Position numbers and translations under genes: made by a program. Of a DNA stretch of 36,586 nucleotides, positions 24,276 to 32,950 are shown piece by piece (within the stretch, counting starts at the first letter, position 1; every line of letters begins with the position of its first letter). Under the pieces are notes generated by a model that worked only from the letters and a program-made list of their open reading frames with translations, was not told the origin of the DNA and ran no database searches. The stretch is from positions 1 to 36,586 of the forward strand of contig JBHGUR010000018.1 in assembly GCA_048976805.1 (NCBI GenBank), given 5' to 3'. The DNA comes from Ectobacillus sp048976805. Its GTDB lineage: Bacteria; Bacillota; Bacilli; Bacillales; Bacillaceae_G.

Positions 24276-25643
24276 ATGTTTTCTACAGCAACTGTAAAAA
24301 TTATTTGCGACAACTCATGCCCCACAGCTGAAGAGATAAAAATATCAAAGCAACTTGCCGGGCAGTGGAACATAAAGAAAGATGGCACGTTTACCATCTT
24401 TTTTGGTCTAACAAGCGTTCACGTGAATATTACTTCAATAGAAGAAAAAGGCGCCGCCATCAAATGCAGCCCGGTTCTCCTTTCCCGCCTCAAGCTTCCG
24501 GGCGATTGTACATTACGCTACAGTTGGCTCGCTTCACGGCAGGAGCTTTTCCTTGGGCCGGTTATCGCCGTCATCACTGAGATTAAAGATTGCAATCCCC
24601 CTTCCTTTGGTACAATTTCTGAATTTTGCGGGGAACTGGCTATGCTGTGCGAACAAAGCGGCTCTTTTTTTTATGTAACTTCCCTTTCTCTTTGGACAGA
24701 GCAAACGATATATGGATACTTTTATAATCATGGTGAATGGGTAAAAGAAGAAATGCCTTTTCCGAGTGTCGTTCACAACCGCATTCATTCCCGCAAAACA
24801 GAGCAGAGCAGTAAGTTTCAGGAGTGGCTGCAAATTTTAAAGAACTGCGGCATTCCCCATTTTAATGACCGATTTTTAAACAAATGGGAAGTATATGAAA
24901 CACTTCAGCAGTTTCCCTACCTGAATCCATATATTCCGCACACCTTTTTGTTCACAAGCAAAGAAGTATTAGAACAGGCACTTTCGCAATATGCATGTGT
25001 ATTCTTAAAACCTGTATACGGAAGCCAAGGCCGCCATATATTCAAAGTAACCAAAGCAGACGGGGGCTTCCTGCTCGATTACACAACATTTCAAGGTGAT
25101 ATCCACCGGACATATTCGTCGCTCGACAAGTTATTTGCCACTTTAAAGAATCATATAAAACAAAGGCCGTACATTATTCAGCAAGGCCTTGCCCTCTATA
25201 CGTATTGCAACAGCCCGGTTGACTTTCGCATCCTGTGCCATAAAACGGATGCCGCAACATGGAAAGCGACCTCGGCGGTAGCACGCGTCTCATCAAAAAA
25301 TCAATTTGTCTCTAATATAGCCATGGGGGGAAATTTGTATAAGCCCGAAGAGGTACTCCTCTCATCCTTTGAAGCGAAACAAGTAAAGCATATGAAAAAA
25401 CTGCTCGCTGAACTCGCTGTAGAAACGGCAAAATGCATAAGCCAATCGTACGATGGACTGTATGGAGAATTCGGGATGGATTTAGCATTTGACAAAGAGG
25501 GCAATCTATGGCTTATTGAAGTAAACACAAAACCCTCCAAAAGTATCCAGCAAAACCCGGCCAGCTCGTCCATTCGCCCATCCGTCCGTTCTATTTTGCA
25601 ATGTTGCGATCTTGTAGCCCAACAACCTGTAAGGAGGAAATAA
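24276..25643 (+). CDS. YheD-like spore-coat-associated ATP-grasp protein 1
   Basis: A 455-residue member of the YheC/YheD ATP-grasp family. Residues 1-75 form a small N-terminal beta-rich domain. About 80-190 is the segment with LGPVIAVITEI and WVKEEMPFPSVVHNRIHSRK. About 200-445 is the ATP-grasp: NKWEVYETLQQFPYLNPYIP, VFLKPVYGSQGRHIF, VDFRILCHK and GEFGMDLAFDKEGNLWLIEVNTKPSK, whose Glu and Asn would bind Mg. ATP-grasp enzymes join a carboxylate to an amine or thiol through an acyl phosphate, but no substrate is known for this family, whose B. subtilis members are found with spore coats. First gene of a five-gene run. GAGGGA precedes the ATG. Confidence 0.85.
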   Translation: MFSTATVKIICDNSCPTAEEIKISKQLAGQWNIKKDGTFTIFFGLTSVHVNITSIEEKGAAIKCSPVLLSRLKLPGDCTLRYSWLASRQELFLGPVIAVITEIKDCNPPSFGTISEFCGELAMLCEQSGSFFYVTSLSLWTEQTIYGYFYNHGEWVKEEMPFPSVVHNRIHSRKTEQSSKFQEWLQILKNCGIPHFNDRFLNKWEVYETLQQFPYLNPYIPHTFLFTSKEVLEQALSQYACVFLKPVYGSQGRHIFKVTKADGGFLLDYTTFQGDIHRTYSSLDKLFATLKNHIKQRPYIIQQGLALYTYCNSPVDFRILCHKTDAATWKATSAVARVSSKNQFVSNIAMGGNLYKPEEVLLSSFEAKQVKHMKKLLAELAVETAKCISQSYDGLYGEFGMDLAFDKEGNLWLIEVNTKPSKSIQQNPASSSIRPSVRSILQCCDLVAQQPVRRK

Positions 25644-25644
25644 C

Positions 25645-26718
25645 ATGATGCTTGGCTTATTGACCATCCGTCCCGCACAAGAGCCGGAATACTTTACAGA
25701 AATCGCCAAACGAGCACACCTATACAATATAAAAGTTGCGCGCTTTACTCCCGCTAACATTAATCCTGCAACTGAACTCGTACACGGCTTCATTTTTCAT
25801 GAACAAAAGCAGGAATGGGTACAAGAAGCGTTCCCAATTCCTCCCTTTATTTATGACCGCTGTTTTTATAACGGCTCCGAAGCAGCAAACAAAGGAAAGC
25901 CTATCGTGGAATGGCTGAAAAAAAGGCCGCAAACAACGTTTCTCGGGTATGGGCTTCCAGATAAATTGCACACATACCATATCCTCTCTCAGCATAAAAA
26001 CATTTCTCCATACATTCCCGTTACAGAACAAGCAACAATCGATTCCGTGCTGCGCGGGCTGGCAGCGTATAAAGACATTGTTATTAAACCGGTTAACGGC
26101 TCCGGGGGAAACGGTTTCTGCCGTATTTCCTATATAAGGGGCGGAATAAAGGTTTCTAGACAAACAACACAAACTGTTACAGAAGCATTTCGGACAAAGG
26201 ATGAATTTTCCATCTGGCTAAAAAAATTATTGGATAGCCAAGCGTATCTGATGCAGCCGTTTCTCTCCATTCAAGACCGTTACGGGCGCTCCTTTGATAT
26301 TCGGGTGCTGCTGCAAAAAAATGAACATGGCACATGGAAGGAAACCGGCCGCGGCGTGCGCCTTGCCTCCAATCATTCCATCGTTTCTAATTTGCGCCAT
26401 GGCAGTTCCGTTCTTTCCTTTAAAGATTGGAAGCAAACATACCGCAAACAGGAGATTAGCTTTTTGGAAAATGAAATGAATACATTTCTATTAGCCATTC
26501 CTAACGCTTTAGAAGAGGCATTGCCGCCTTTATTTGAATTAGGGCTAGATGTCTCATTCGACCGCAATAAGGCTGTCTGGCTTTTAGATATCAATTCCAA
26601 GCCTGGCCGAAAAACAATTCTCCAAAGCACACCATCGTGCTCAGAAAAGCTGTTTCACGCTCCCTTGGCCTATTGTAAACATTTAGCGCATGCACAAAAG
26701 GAGGCTGATATCACATGA
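25645..26718 (+). CDS. YheC-like ATP-grasp protein 2 (short form)
   Basis: A 357-residue member lacking the N-terminal beta domain: it begins directly with MLGLLTIRPAQEPEYFTEIA and WVQEAFPIPPFIYDRCFYN, then the ATP-grasp (DIVIKPVNGSGGNGFCRI, FDIRVLLQK, LGLDVSFDRNKAVWLLDINSKPGR). The final metal motif reads DIN instead of EVN or EAN seen in the other three, a change from Glu to Asp at a Mg ligand. The ribosome site AGGAGG lies inside the last codons of gene 1, and the gene overlaps gene 3 by four bases, so it is translationally coupled. Length matches B. subtilis YheC. Confidence 0.83.
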   Translation: MMLGLLTIRPAQEPEYFTEIAKRAHLYNIKVARFTPANINPATELVHGFIFHEQKQEWVQEAFPIPPFIYDRCFYNGSEAANKGKPIVEWLKKRPQTTFLGYGLPDKLHTYHILSQHKNISPYIPVTEQATIDSVLRGLAAYKDIVIKPVNGSGGNGFCRISYIRGGIKVSRQTTQTVTEAFRTKDEFSIWLKKLLDSQAYLMQPFLSIQDRYGRSFDIRVLLQKNEHGTWKETGRGVRLASNHSIVSNLRHGSSVLSFKDWKQTYRKQEISFLENEMNTFLLAIPNALEEALPPLFELGLDVSFDRNKAVWLLDINSKPGRKTILQSTPSCSEKLFHAPLAYCKHLAHAQKEADIT

Positions 26719-28079
26719 AAACAAAAGCCTTTTCTATGCACATTAGTGAACGGGAACCAAATTCCTTATTTCTCCCCTATACTGTTTCAGATGTCCAAAG
26801 ACTAAAGGCTGTTTCCTTTGGAACGCGTGTAGTGGAATGTGAAATAAAAACTGATTATTTATCTGACAGCACAATTACGATTGGAGCGGCGCTTGCTATG
26901 GAGCTGCAGCTTCCATTTGCGGCACCCGTGCATATATTTATCCAAGATGATACAGCCGTAATCGGCCCTCTTATCGGGATTTTTACCGCGGGATTTACAG
27001 ACTCGCATTTGCGCCCTATCGGCGAGCGTTCCTTATTTTTCGCTAACATGCTAAGCGCAAATGATACAAACAAAGCGTATATTTTTGTATTCGGCTCCCA
27101 TCAAATCAATTGGAAAGAGGGCACGATTCATGCTTATTTCTACAATGAACAGCGTTGGGTACAGCATGAAGTGCCGTTTCCAAACGTCGTGTACGACCGT
27201 TTGCCGAACCGGAAAACGGAAAACCACCGCGCAATTGCCCGGGTGAAATCACGGCTGCAAAATGAATATACCATTCCTTGGTTTAATCCCGGCTTTTTTA
27301 ATAAATGGGACATTTATAAGCAGCTGGAGCGCAACCCATTGGCCCAGCCATATTTGCCGGAAACACATATTTTTTCTAATTTTGAACAAATCGAACGTAT
27401 ATTATCCAAATACGGGCATGTGTATATCAAACCTATGAACGGAAGCTTAGGAAAGAGCATTTATCAAATCCGTTACGCATTTGAAGAAAATATGTATTAC
27501 TGCCGCTACCGCGATGAAAACGGCAATAAACTGAGGAAATATTCCTCCCTTGAATATTTAATCAATCACTTGCTCGGCAATTATGACTTGCAGGACTTCA
27601 TCGTACAGCAAGGCATTTCCCTATTTCGCATGAATGGAAATCCCGTTGATTTCCGCGTGCATACAAATAAGGATCGGCTCGGCCAATGGCGGCTCAGCGC
27701 CGTCGCCGCCAAAATCGCCGGGCAAGGGAGCATGACAACGCACATCAATAACGGCGGCGATGTAAAAACATTAGAAGAAATGTTCCCAGACAGTATGCAG
27801 CGCCAAGAAATACAACAAAAGCTGTCTTCTGCAACATTGCTCCTAAGCGCTTGTATTGATGAGCAAATAGATGGCTATATCGGCGAAATCGGCTTTGACA
27901 TGGGGATGGATAAACACGGGAAGGTTTGGCTATTTGAAGCAAACTCCAAGCCAGGGCGCGCCATCTTTGAGCATCCAAAATTAAGGGAAAGCGACCGGCT
28001 GACAAGAGAATTATTTCTCGAGTATGCTTTTCACCTAACAGAACGGGCATTGTACGCTCCTGAGGACTTATTTCAATGA
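26715..28079 (+). CDS. YheD-like ATP-grasp protein 3
   Basis: A 454-residue long-form member. It has the N-terminal beta domain (residues 1-75, TITIGAALAMELQLPFAAPV), the IGPLIGIFTAGF segment, WVQHEVPFPNVVYDRLPNRK, then the ATP-grasp with NKWDIYKQLERNPLAQPYLP, VYIKPMNGSLGKSIYQI, VDFRVHTNK and GEIGFDMGMDKHGKVWLFEANSKPGR. Closest in layout to gene 1, and its size matches B. subtilis YheD. ATGA overlaps on both sides tie it to genes 2 and 4. All expected metal and ATP residues appear present. Confidence 0.85.
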   Translation: MKTKAFSMHISEREPNSLFLPYTVSDVQRLKAVSFGTRVVECEIKTDYLSDSTITIGAALAMELQLPFAAPVHIFIQDDTAVIGPLIGIFTAGFTDSHLRPIGERSLFFANMLSANDTNKAYIFVFGSHQINWKEGTIHAYFYNEQRWVQHEVPFPNVVYDRLPNRKTENHRAIARVKSRLQNEYTIPWFNPGFFNKWDIYKQLERNPLAQPYLPETHIFSNFEQIERILSKYGHVYIKPMNGSLGKSIYQIRYAFEENMYYCRYRDENGNKLRKYSSLEYLINHLLGNYDLQDFIVQQGISLFRMNGNPVDFRVHTNKDRLGQWRLSAVAAKIAGQGSMTTHINNGGDVKTLEEMFPDSMQRQEIQQKLSSATLLLSACIDEQIDGYIGEIGFDMGMDKHGKVWLFEANSKPGRAIFEHPKLRESDRLTRELFLEYAFHLTERALYAPEDLFQ

Positions 28080-29242
28080 ATGAAGTGTTTTATAACAAAA
28101 ACACAAATAACTGGCAGCACCCCAATCAACAATGGCGCTTTGGCGACGGAGCAGTGGTTATAGGCAACACTTCCGACTCCTATCGCTTTGTTGTTCAACA
28201 GAAGCAGAATCGCCTTGGACCGCTTGTCGGCATTTTTACAAGCGGGACCGCTTCAGGAAAGGTGTATGGTGATTTTAAACGGTTTTCTGCTATTCAACGG
28301 GAATTACAAAAACAAGGCGGCATTAGCTTTATATTTACTCCGTTCGGGCTAAGCGAGCAAACTATTGAAGGGTATGTACGATTAGAAAATGGAAAATGGA
28401 GAAAGTGTATGTTTCCATACCCTGATGTCGTATATAATCGCATTCCTTATCGGTCCCACGAACAAAAACAAGAGGTTCAACACACCTTTACCCTTCTCTC
28501 GCATAAGGGAATTCCTGTCTTTAATCCTTCCTTTTTTTCAAAATGGGAGATATATAAAGCTTTTCGGGAAAATCCGAATTTACAAAAGCATCTATTGGAT
28601 ACAGTGCCGCTTTATATAAAGGATGATTTAGCCGCCTCTCTTGCAATGCACAAAACCATTTATATTAAGCAGTCGGAGTCGACAAAAGGAAAGCATATCT
28701 TTCAAGCTGCACAGCATGGCGCAAAGCTGTTGGTAAAGGATTCAAGCGGAAAGCGCGATTTCGTGCCTTTTGAAGACATGTGGGCACGAATCGCACACTC
28801 AAACAAATTATATATTGCGCAAAACACCCTCATACATGATGAACAAAATGGAAGAAAATATGATTTGCGCATTGTAGCGCACTTTCTTGGCGGAGCATTT
28901 CATATTAGCGGCATCGGCGTTCGCCTCGGCGCAAAGGGAAGCATTGTTACACATGTACCTAATGGAGGCGAGATTCTCCACGTTGAAAATTTGTCCCGGC
29001 CCATCCGCTATGAAATACTTAAAACTTTAGTCCGGCAATGCGGGAAAAGCTTATGCGATCATTTCGGCCGCGTTAGGGAATTTTCATTGGATATCGGCGT
29101 AGACCAAACGGGGCACTATTATATTTTTGAAGCAAATGCTAAACCAATGGTATTTGATGAAACTGCAATTGAACGAGCGGTCATGCGCAATTTAACCGCT
29201 GTTTTTGCCGAAGAAGCAGGATTTTCCCCTTTGATGACGTAA
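28076..29242 (+). CDS. YheC/D-like ATP-grasp protein 4, reduced N-terminal domain
   Basis: A 388-residue member with a short N-terminus. WRFGDGAVVIGNTSDSYRFV keeps only the end of the beta domain, followed by LGPLVGIFTSG, YPDVVYNRIPYRS, SKWEIYKAFRENPNLQKHL, IYIKQSESTKGKHIF, YDLRIVAHF and REFSLDIGVDQTGHYYIFEANAKPMV. The loop after the ATP-binding Lys reads KQSESTKGKH instead of KPxxGSxGxx, and the end reads AKPMVFDE, so it is the most diverged of the four; a changed substrate or reduced activity is possible. Overlaps gene 3 by four bases; yheE follows 34 bases later. Confidence 0.8.
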   Translation: MNEVFYNKNTNNWQHPNQQWRFGDGAVVIGNTSDSYRFVVQQKQNRLGPLVGIFTSGTASGKVYGDFKRFSAIQRELQKQGGISFIFTPFGLSEQTIEGYVRLENGKWRKCMFPYPDVVYNRIPYRSHEQKQEVQHTFTLLSHKGIPVFNPSFFSKWEIYKAFRENPNLQKHLLDTVPLYIKDDLAASLAMHKTIYIKQSESTKGKHIFQAAQHGAKLLVKDSSGKRDFVPFEDMWARIAHSNKLYIAQNTLIHDEQNGRKYDLRIVAHFLGGAFHISGIGVRLGAKGSIVTHVPNGGEILHVENLSRPIRYEILKTLVRQCGKSLCDHFGRVREFSLDIGVDQTGHYYIFEANAKPMVFDETAIERAVMRNLTAVFAEEAGFSPLMT

Positions 29243-29276
29243 TATGTTCGTATTACTCATCAAAGGGGGATCACTT

Positions 29277-29486
29277 ATGTTCACGCATTTTCAATGGAAG
29301 CCGCTGTTTGCTTCAGATGCGCTTCCCGGCTGGTCCATCTCGTTTTTCTTTCAAGGAGCCTTTTATAAAGCAATCTACCATAAAGACGGCTCGCTCGAAT
29401 GGACATCGCTGCAGCCGCCCGAGCAACATGAAAAGCAAATTATTTCACAAATCCATGAGCTGATGCTCTTTCACGTATACGATTGA
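29277..29486 (+). CDS. yheE: YheE-like small protein
   Basis: A 69-residue soluble protein starting MFTHFQWKPLFASDALPGWS. It has a compact alternating hydrophobic pattern (ISFFFQGAFYKAIYHKDGSLEW) and a C-terminal helix ending HELMLFHVYD. It belongs to the YheE family, a small Bacillus family of unknown function always seen near yheC/yheD. Start at 29277, with AAAGGGGG seven bases upstream. A strong terminator follows, making it the last gene of the operon. Its regular coupling to ATP-grasp genes would fit a partner or a substrate, but nothing in the sequence proves either. Confidence 0.8.
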   Translation: MFTHFQWKPLFASDALPGWSISFFFQGAFYKAIYHKDGSLEWTSLQPPEQHEKQIISQIHELMLFHVYD

Positions 29487-29496
29487 TGCATTGCTT

Positions 29497-29540
29497 TTGC
29501 CCCCTCTTTCTGCGGCCGGAATAGAAAGAGGGGGCTTTTA
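29497..29540 (+). terminator. terminator of the yheC/D-yheE operon
   Basis: GCCCCCTCTTTCT / AGAAAGAGGGGGC pairs perfectly around an 11-13-base loop and ends in TTTTAT. Confidence 0.9.
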
Positions 29541-29622
29541 TAATGCAGGAAAAAACTATCCTCTCGCTTCAAATGCGGTATATGCAAAAGGCTAAGATTG
29601 CCGTACGAACATTATTGCTATC

Positions 29623-29816
29623 TATATCCAATTTATTATTTGGACATATACATCGTGGCTAAGTAGAACAAACAGCACCTTGTACTTGCTTCCTTTCTCT
29701 AGTTTTCCGCCGCATAGGGCAGGAATAGTTTTTAACCGCTTCTATGCATAGCCGGATACTCTCTTCCCCTTTCAAAAGAAAGATTTTATGTTCTTTTTGA
29801 ACTTGTATTTATATAC
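29623..29816 (+). repeat. dispersed ~190-bp repeat, copy 2
   Basis: A near-identical copy of 8161-8350, with the same blocks (TTGGACATATACATCG, TAGAACAAACAGCA, CTTGTACTTGCTTCC, CGCTTCTATGCATAGCCGG, TTTATGTTCTTT). Single-base differences are spread evenly, which suggests age rather than a recent duplication. It lies downstream of the yheE terminator and is followed directly by MITE copy 2. Confidence 0.75.
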
Positions 29817-29834
29817 ATCGGTTCATTTAGCTTT

Positions 29835-30019
29835 GGCTCTGTTAAAGGCTAATGTTGATTTGGATTTATTTGTTGATCTGGAACGAAAGGCGGCGACTCC
29901 AACGGGAAAAGCGGAACAGCCAAGACCCTGGACTGAGCGCAGCGAGGGAAGCGGCTCGGCCCCGCCCGCAAAAAGCGTCCGCCTGTAGTGGAAAATCAAC
30001 AATCAAGTTTAACAGAGAC
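29835..30019. mobile_element. MITE-like element, copy 2
   Basis: It begins GGCTCTGTTAAAGGCTAATG and ends AATCAAGTTTAACAGAG. It is alignable along its whole length with 3265-3409 but has about 40 extra bases in the middle (AGACCCTGGACTGAGCGC and neighbours). Its terminal inverted repeats are of the same type. No transposase is encoded, so a related full-length element elsewhere would have to move it. Confidence 0.65.
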
Positions 30020-30175
30020 ACCCATGCTATTGCGAATAGCACCACGATGGATAAACGTTACATTTTATGGCATAATTAAAGGTTACCAAAAACGAGTAAC
30101 TTTTAGGGTAGCCTTAGCTTTAAAAATTATTTATGTTAAAATAGCTATAATAATATAAAGTAAGGAGAGGCTTGA

Positions 30176-31069
30176 ATGCTGGAAAAGCTGCGCCAATACT
30201 ATGACGGTCACATTATCGTTGATGAATTTCCGGAGCACCGTGAAGATTATAAATGGTATACAGATCATGCTAACCGAATAGTTGGTATTGCAAAAAAGAA
30301 ATTAACAAAAAAAGAAGAAGAATTGCTTTCTGTCTTCTTAACCCCTCTCTCGATTGAGGATACTTATTTATCTGCTGAACAACAAACATGGAAAGAGCTA
30401 TTATATAATGAACAATTGGAGAACATAGACATCCTGCTGCAAAAAAGTATAAAACTGGTCCGCTTTCTCCATTTTTCCTTGAAAGAACCTTTCTTTGAAA
30501 AAAGGGCATGGGAGGAAGCGCTAAGCGGGTTATTATCCTCTTCGTTTCTCATTATATGGAAAGATGATAAAAACGGGGTAATTATTGAAACATACACATA
30601 CACAGATGCAGATACAACATTGGATACAGCAATTTTTCAAACATTAACTACAGATTTTTTTGTTACTCCAAAAGTGTTGGTCGGAAAGCTTCGCGCCCTT
30701 GATGCCCTCCTCGTTTCATGGTTTCAGTGGGAACAAGCATGCTTTCAGGCGGCCAAGGATTATTTGAAAACGCAGCATATTTACCAAATCGAGGACATTC
30801 TTCCGTATCTTTTTTTAGAGAAAACGGTTTCCTTAACTCCCCTGCTAAATGAAGTAAGAAAGGATGAAGAAGTGCTAAAAACTGTACGGACATTTTTGGA
30901 ATGCAATATGAATGTATCATTGGCGGCTAAAAAGCAATATATGCATCGAAATAGCGTACAGTATCGTGTCGACAAATTCATTGAAAAGACAGGAATTGAT
31001 ATTAAGGACTTTAAAGGCGCGGTCGCTGTTTATCTAGCTCTCCTTCTGTTAGATTCGCCTTCTTCATAA
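30176..31069 (+). CDS. yxkF: PucR/CdaR-type transcriptional regulator, YxkF-like
   Basis: A 297-residue cytoplasmic protein. The last 65 residues (TVRTFLECNMNVSLAAKKQYMHRNSVQYRVDKFIEKTGIDIKDF) are the C-terminal helix-turn-helix of the PucR/CdaR type, with the Arg-Asn-Ser-Val-Gln-Tyr-Arg recognition helix. The N-terminal 230 residues have no motif I can name and probably sense a ligand. TAAGGAGAGG lies before the ATG. It stands immediately upstream of msmX on the same strand, as yxkF does in B. subtilis, so it may control sugar uptake, but no target is shown here. Confidence 0.75.
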   Translation: MLEKLRQYYDGHIIVDEFPEHREDYKWYTDHANRIVGIAKKKLTKKEEELLSVFLTPLSIEDTYLSAEQQTWKELLYNEQLENIDILLQKSIKLVRFLHFSLKEPFFEKRAWEEALSGLLSSSFLIIWKDDKNGVIIETYTYTDADTTLDTAIFQTLTTDFFVTPKVLVGKLRALDALLVSWFQWEQACFQAAKDYLKTQHIYQIEDILPYLFLEKTVSLTPLLNEVRKDEEVLKTVRTFLECNMNVSLAAKKQYMHRNSVQYRVDKFIEKTGIDIKDFKGAVAVYLALLLLDSPSS

Positions 31070-31158
31070 TTTTTGTACATATTGCACAAATGAAAGCGTT
31101 TTTTTTATTCATATTATCCATTTACCAACTTGGTTGATTTAAGTAGACTTAAGCTATA

Positions 31159-31172
31159 GGAAAACGATTTCA
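31159..31172. promoter_or_regulatory. candidate cre (CcpA) site before msmX
   Basis: GGAAAACGATTTCA matches the catabolite-responsive element consensus TGWAANCGNTNWCA at 13 of 14 positions (first base differs). It lies 22 bases before the msmX start, where bound CcpA would block transcription. Confidence 0.45.
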
Positions 31173-31193
31173 CGACAAACAGGAGGCGCAGGC

Positions 31194-32306
31194 ATGGCTC
31201 AATTAAAATTAGACCACATTTACAAAATTTACGATAACAACGTAACAGCAGTTAAAGATTTTAACCTTCATATTGAAGATAAAGAATTTATCGTATTCGT
31301 AGGTCCGTCCGGTTGCGGCAAATCTACAACGCTTCGTATGATTGCAGGTCTAGAGGATATTTCAAAAGGCGATTTCTACATCGACGGCAAGCGTGTAAAT
31401 GATGTAGCGCCAAAGGATCGCGACATCGCGATGGTATTCCAAAACTACGCTTTATACCCGCACATGAGCGTATATGATAATATGGCGTTCGGATTAAAGC
31501 TTCGCAAATTTTCAAAAGAAGAAATTGACAAACGCGTAAAAGAAGCAGCTCGCATTCTTGGCTTAGAGCAATATTTAGATCGCAAACCAAAGGCTCTTTC
31601 CGGCGGCCAGCGCCAACGTGTAGCGTTAGGACGCGCAATCGTGCGCGATGCAAAGGTATTCTTGATGGACGAGCCGTTATCCAACCTTGACGCTAAGCTT
31701 CGCGTATCGATGCGCGCTGAAATTTCCAAGCTTCACCAACGTCTAGGCACAACAACAATTTACGTAACGCATGACCAAACTGAAGCGATGACGATGGCAA
31801 CTAGACTTGTTGTTATGAAAGATGGCATCATTCAACAGGTTGGTTCTCCGAAGGAAGTATACGAAAAACCTGAAAACGTGTTCGTAGGCGGCTTTATCGG
31901 CTCTCCTGCAATGAACTTCTTCCGCGGTACGCTGGAAAACGACTCCTTTGTCGCAGGCGAAGTGAAACTAAAAGTGCCAGAAGGCAAATTAAAATACTTG
32001 CGTGAACAAAACTATACCGGCAAAGAAGTAATCATGGGTATCCGTCCGGAAGACATTCATGATGAGCCTGTATTTATTAACTCCGCAGAAGGCGCGACTG
32101 TAAACGCGAAAATCGAAGTAGCCGAATTGCTTGGAGCAGAGTCCATGCTTTACTCCCAAGTCGGCGGACAAGACTTCGTAGCCCGCGTTGATTCCCGTAC
32201 AGATTTCAAACCAGGCCAAAACCTAGTGCTTGGATTTGATATGAACAAAGTCCACTTCTTTGATGTCGAAACAGAAAGCCGCATTCGCAGCGCAAATGAA
32301 AAATAA
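31194..32306 (+). CDS. msmX: MsmX, shared ATPase of carbohydrate ABC importers
   Basis: A 370-residue ABC ATPase of the MsmX/UgpC type, which energises several different oligosaccharide importers. Walker A GPSGCGKST (residues about 38-46), Q-loop FQNYALYPHMSVYDNM, signature LSGGQRQRVALGRAI, Walker B VFLMDEPLSNLDAKLR and H-loop YVTHDQTEAMTMA are all intact. The C-terminal 130 residues form the MOI/TOBE domain. AGGAGGCG stands before the ATG. No permease or binding protein is next to it, as expected for a shared ATPase. Codon usage is biased like a highly expressed gene. Confidence 0.93.
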   Translation: MAQLKLDHIYKIYDNNVTAVKDFNLHIEDKEFIVFVGPSGCGKSTTLRMIAGLEDISKGDFYIDGKRVNDVAPKDRDIAMVFQNYALYPHMSVYDNMAFGLKLRKFSKEEIDKRVKEAARILGLEQYLDRKPKALSGGQRQRVALGRAIVRDAKVFLMDEPLSNLDAKLRVSMRAEISKLHQRLGTTTIYVTHDQTEAMTMATRLVVMKDGIIQQVGSPKEVYEKPENVFVGGFIGSPAMNFFRGTLENDSFVAGEVKLKVPEGKLKYLREQNYTGKEVIMGIRPEDIHDEPVFINSAEGATVNAKIEVAELLGAESMLYSQVGGQDFVARVDSRTDFKPGQNLVLGFDMNKVHFFDVETESRIRSANEK

Positions 32307-32307
32307 T

Positions 32308-32349
32308 AAAAAAACTCCGCTTGCATAACTGCAACGGAGTTTTTTTTAT
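32308..32349 (+). terminator. terminator of msmX
   Basis: AAAACTCCGCTTGC / GCAACGGAGTTTT with a short loop (one bulged base) and a run of eight T, right after the stop. Confidence 0.88.
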
Positions 32350-32420
32350 ATAGTTACGTTAAACATGATTGTCAGCATAACACATGGCTCATTCGCGTCA
32401 AAAAATGTTTGACGCCCCTT

Positions 32421-32666
32421 TCATATAAAATCAATTTTCATCTCATATTCTTTTTGGCACTGCGCACAATAAAATAGATGCAAGCAATATGTATTTGACT
32501 CTTCATGAGACAAGCCATCTACTTTTTCAAGCAACTGTTGATCCATATAAGCGCTGTAATCATCTAAATAGTCAACTGTTTTTCCGCAGTCCCGCAGTTG
32601 CCCTGAGCAGGATGGACAAATGTATGCTTCATTGCTCAACCCATTGCATATCGGACACATTCCCAT
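32421..32666 (-). CDS. small zinc-ribbon protein, unknown function
   Basis: An 81-residue protein with three Cys pairs and one single: MCPICNG (residues 4-7), CPSCSG (17-20), RDCG and CAQC near the C-terminus. This gives at least one tetra-Cys zinc site from the first two pairs. The middle (TVDYLDDYSAYMDQQLLEKVDGL) is acidic and helical. It resembles uncharacterised Bacillus zinc-ribbon proteins; I cannot assign a role. It is downstream of a SASP gene on the same strand but separated by a terminator, so any link to sporulation is weak. Confidence 0.65.
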   Translation of the reverse strand: MGMCPICNGLSNEAYICPSCSGQLRDCGKTVDYLDDYSAYMDQQLLEKVDGLSHEESNTYCLHLFYCAQCQKEYEMKIDFI

Positions 32667-32676
32667 AGCAGTTCCT

Positions 32677-32705
32677 CCAAAAAAGGGTGGGAATGTCCCA
32701 CCCTA
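32677..32705 (-). terminator. terminator between the SASP gene and the zinc-ribbon gene
   Basis: AGGGTGGGACATTCCCACCCT on the minus strand followed by six T, in the short gap after the SASP stop. Confidence 0.8.
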
Positions 32706-32722
32706 TAGCCATTATTTATTAT

Positions 32723-32920
32723 TTATCGCTGAAAGCCGCCTAAATGTTGCTCAGCCATCGCTACTAAACGCTTTGTGATTTCACCGCCTACAGATCCGTT
32801 AGCGCGGGATGTTGCTTCTGGTCCAAGTTGCACACCAAACTCCTGAGCGATTTCATACTTCATTTGCTCTAACGCAGATTCAGCGCCAGGCACTGCTAGT
32901 TTATTTGTGTTTCTTGTCAT
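32723..32920 (-). CDS. alpha/beta-type small acid-soluble spore protein
   Basis: A 65-residue spore DNA-binding protein that coats the forespore chromosome, protecting it from UV and heat. It has both family signatures: MKYEIAQEFGVQLGPEATSR, containing the Glu-Phe bond cut by the germination protease GPR, and NGSVGGEITKRLVAMAEQHL. AGGAGG lies before the ATG and a sigma-G-type promoter lies 31-59 bases upstream. The product is about 80 per cent identical to the second SASP at 33649, which faces away on the other strand. Confidence 0.95.
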   Translation of the reverse strand: MTRNTNKLAVPGAESALEQMKYEIAQEFGVQLGPEATSRANGSVGGEITKRLVAMAEQHLGGFQR

Positions 32921-32950
32921 ACTGTTTCACCTCCTTGTATGATGTACTGA

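Noticed and set aside
29788..30079. Overlapping frames of 66 and 75 codons
   Set aside because: They read through the dispersed repeat into MITE copy 2; no ribosome site and no conserved protein.
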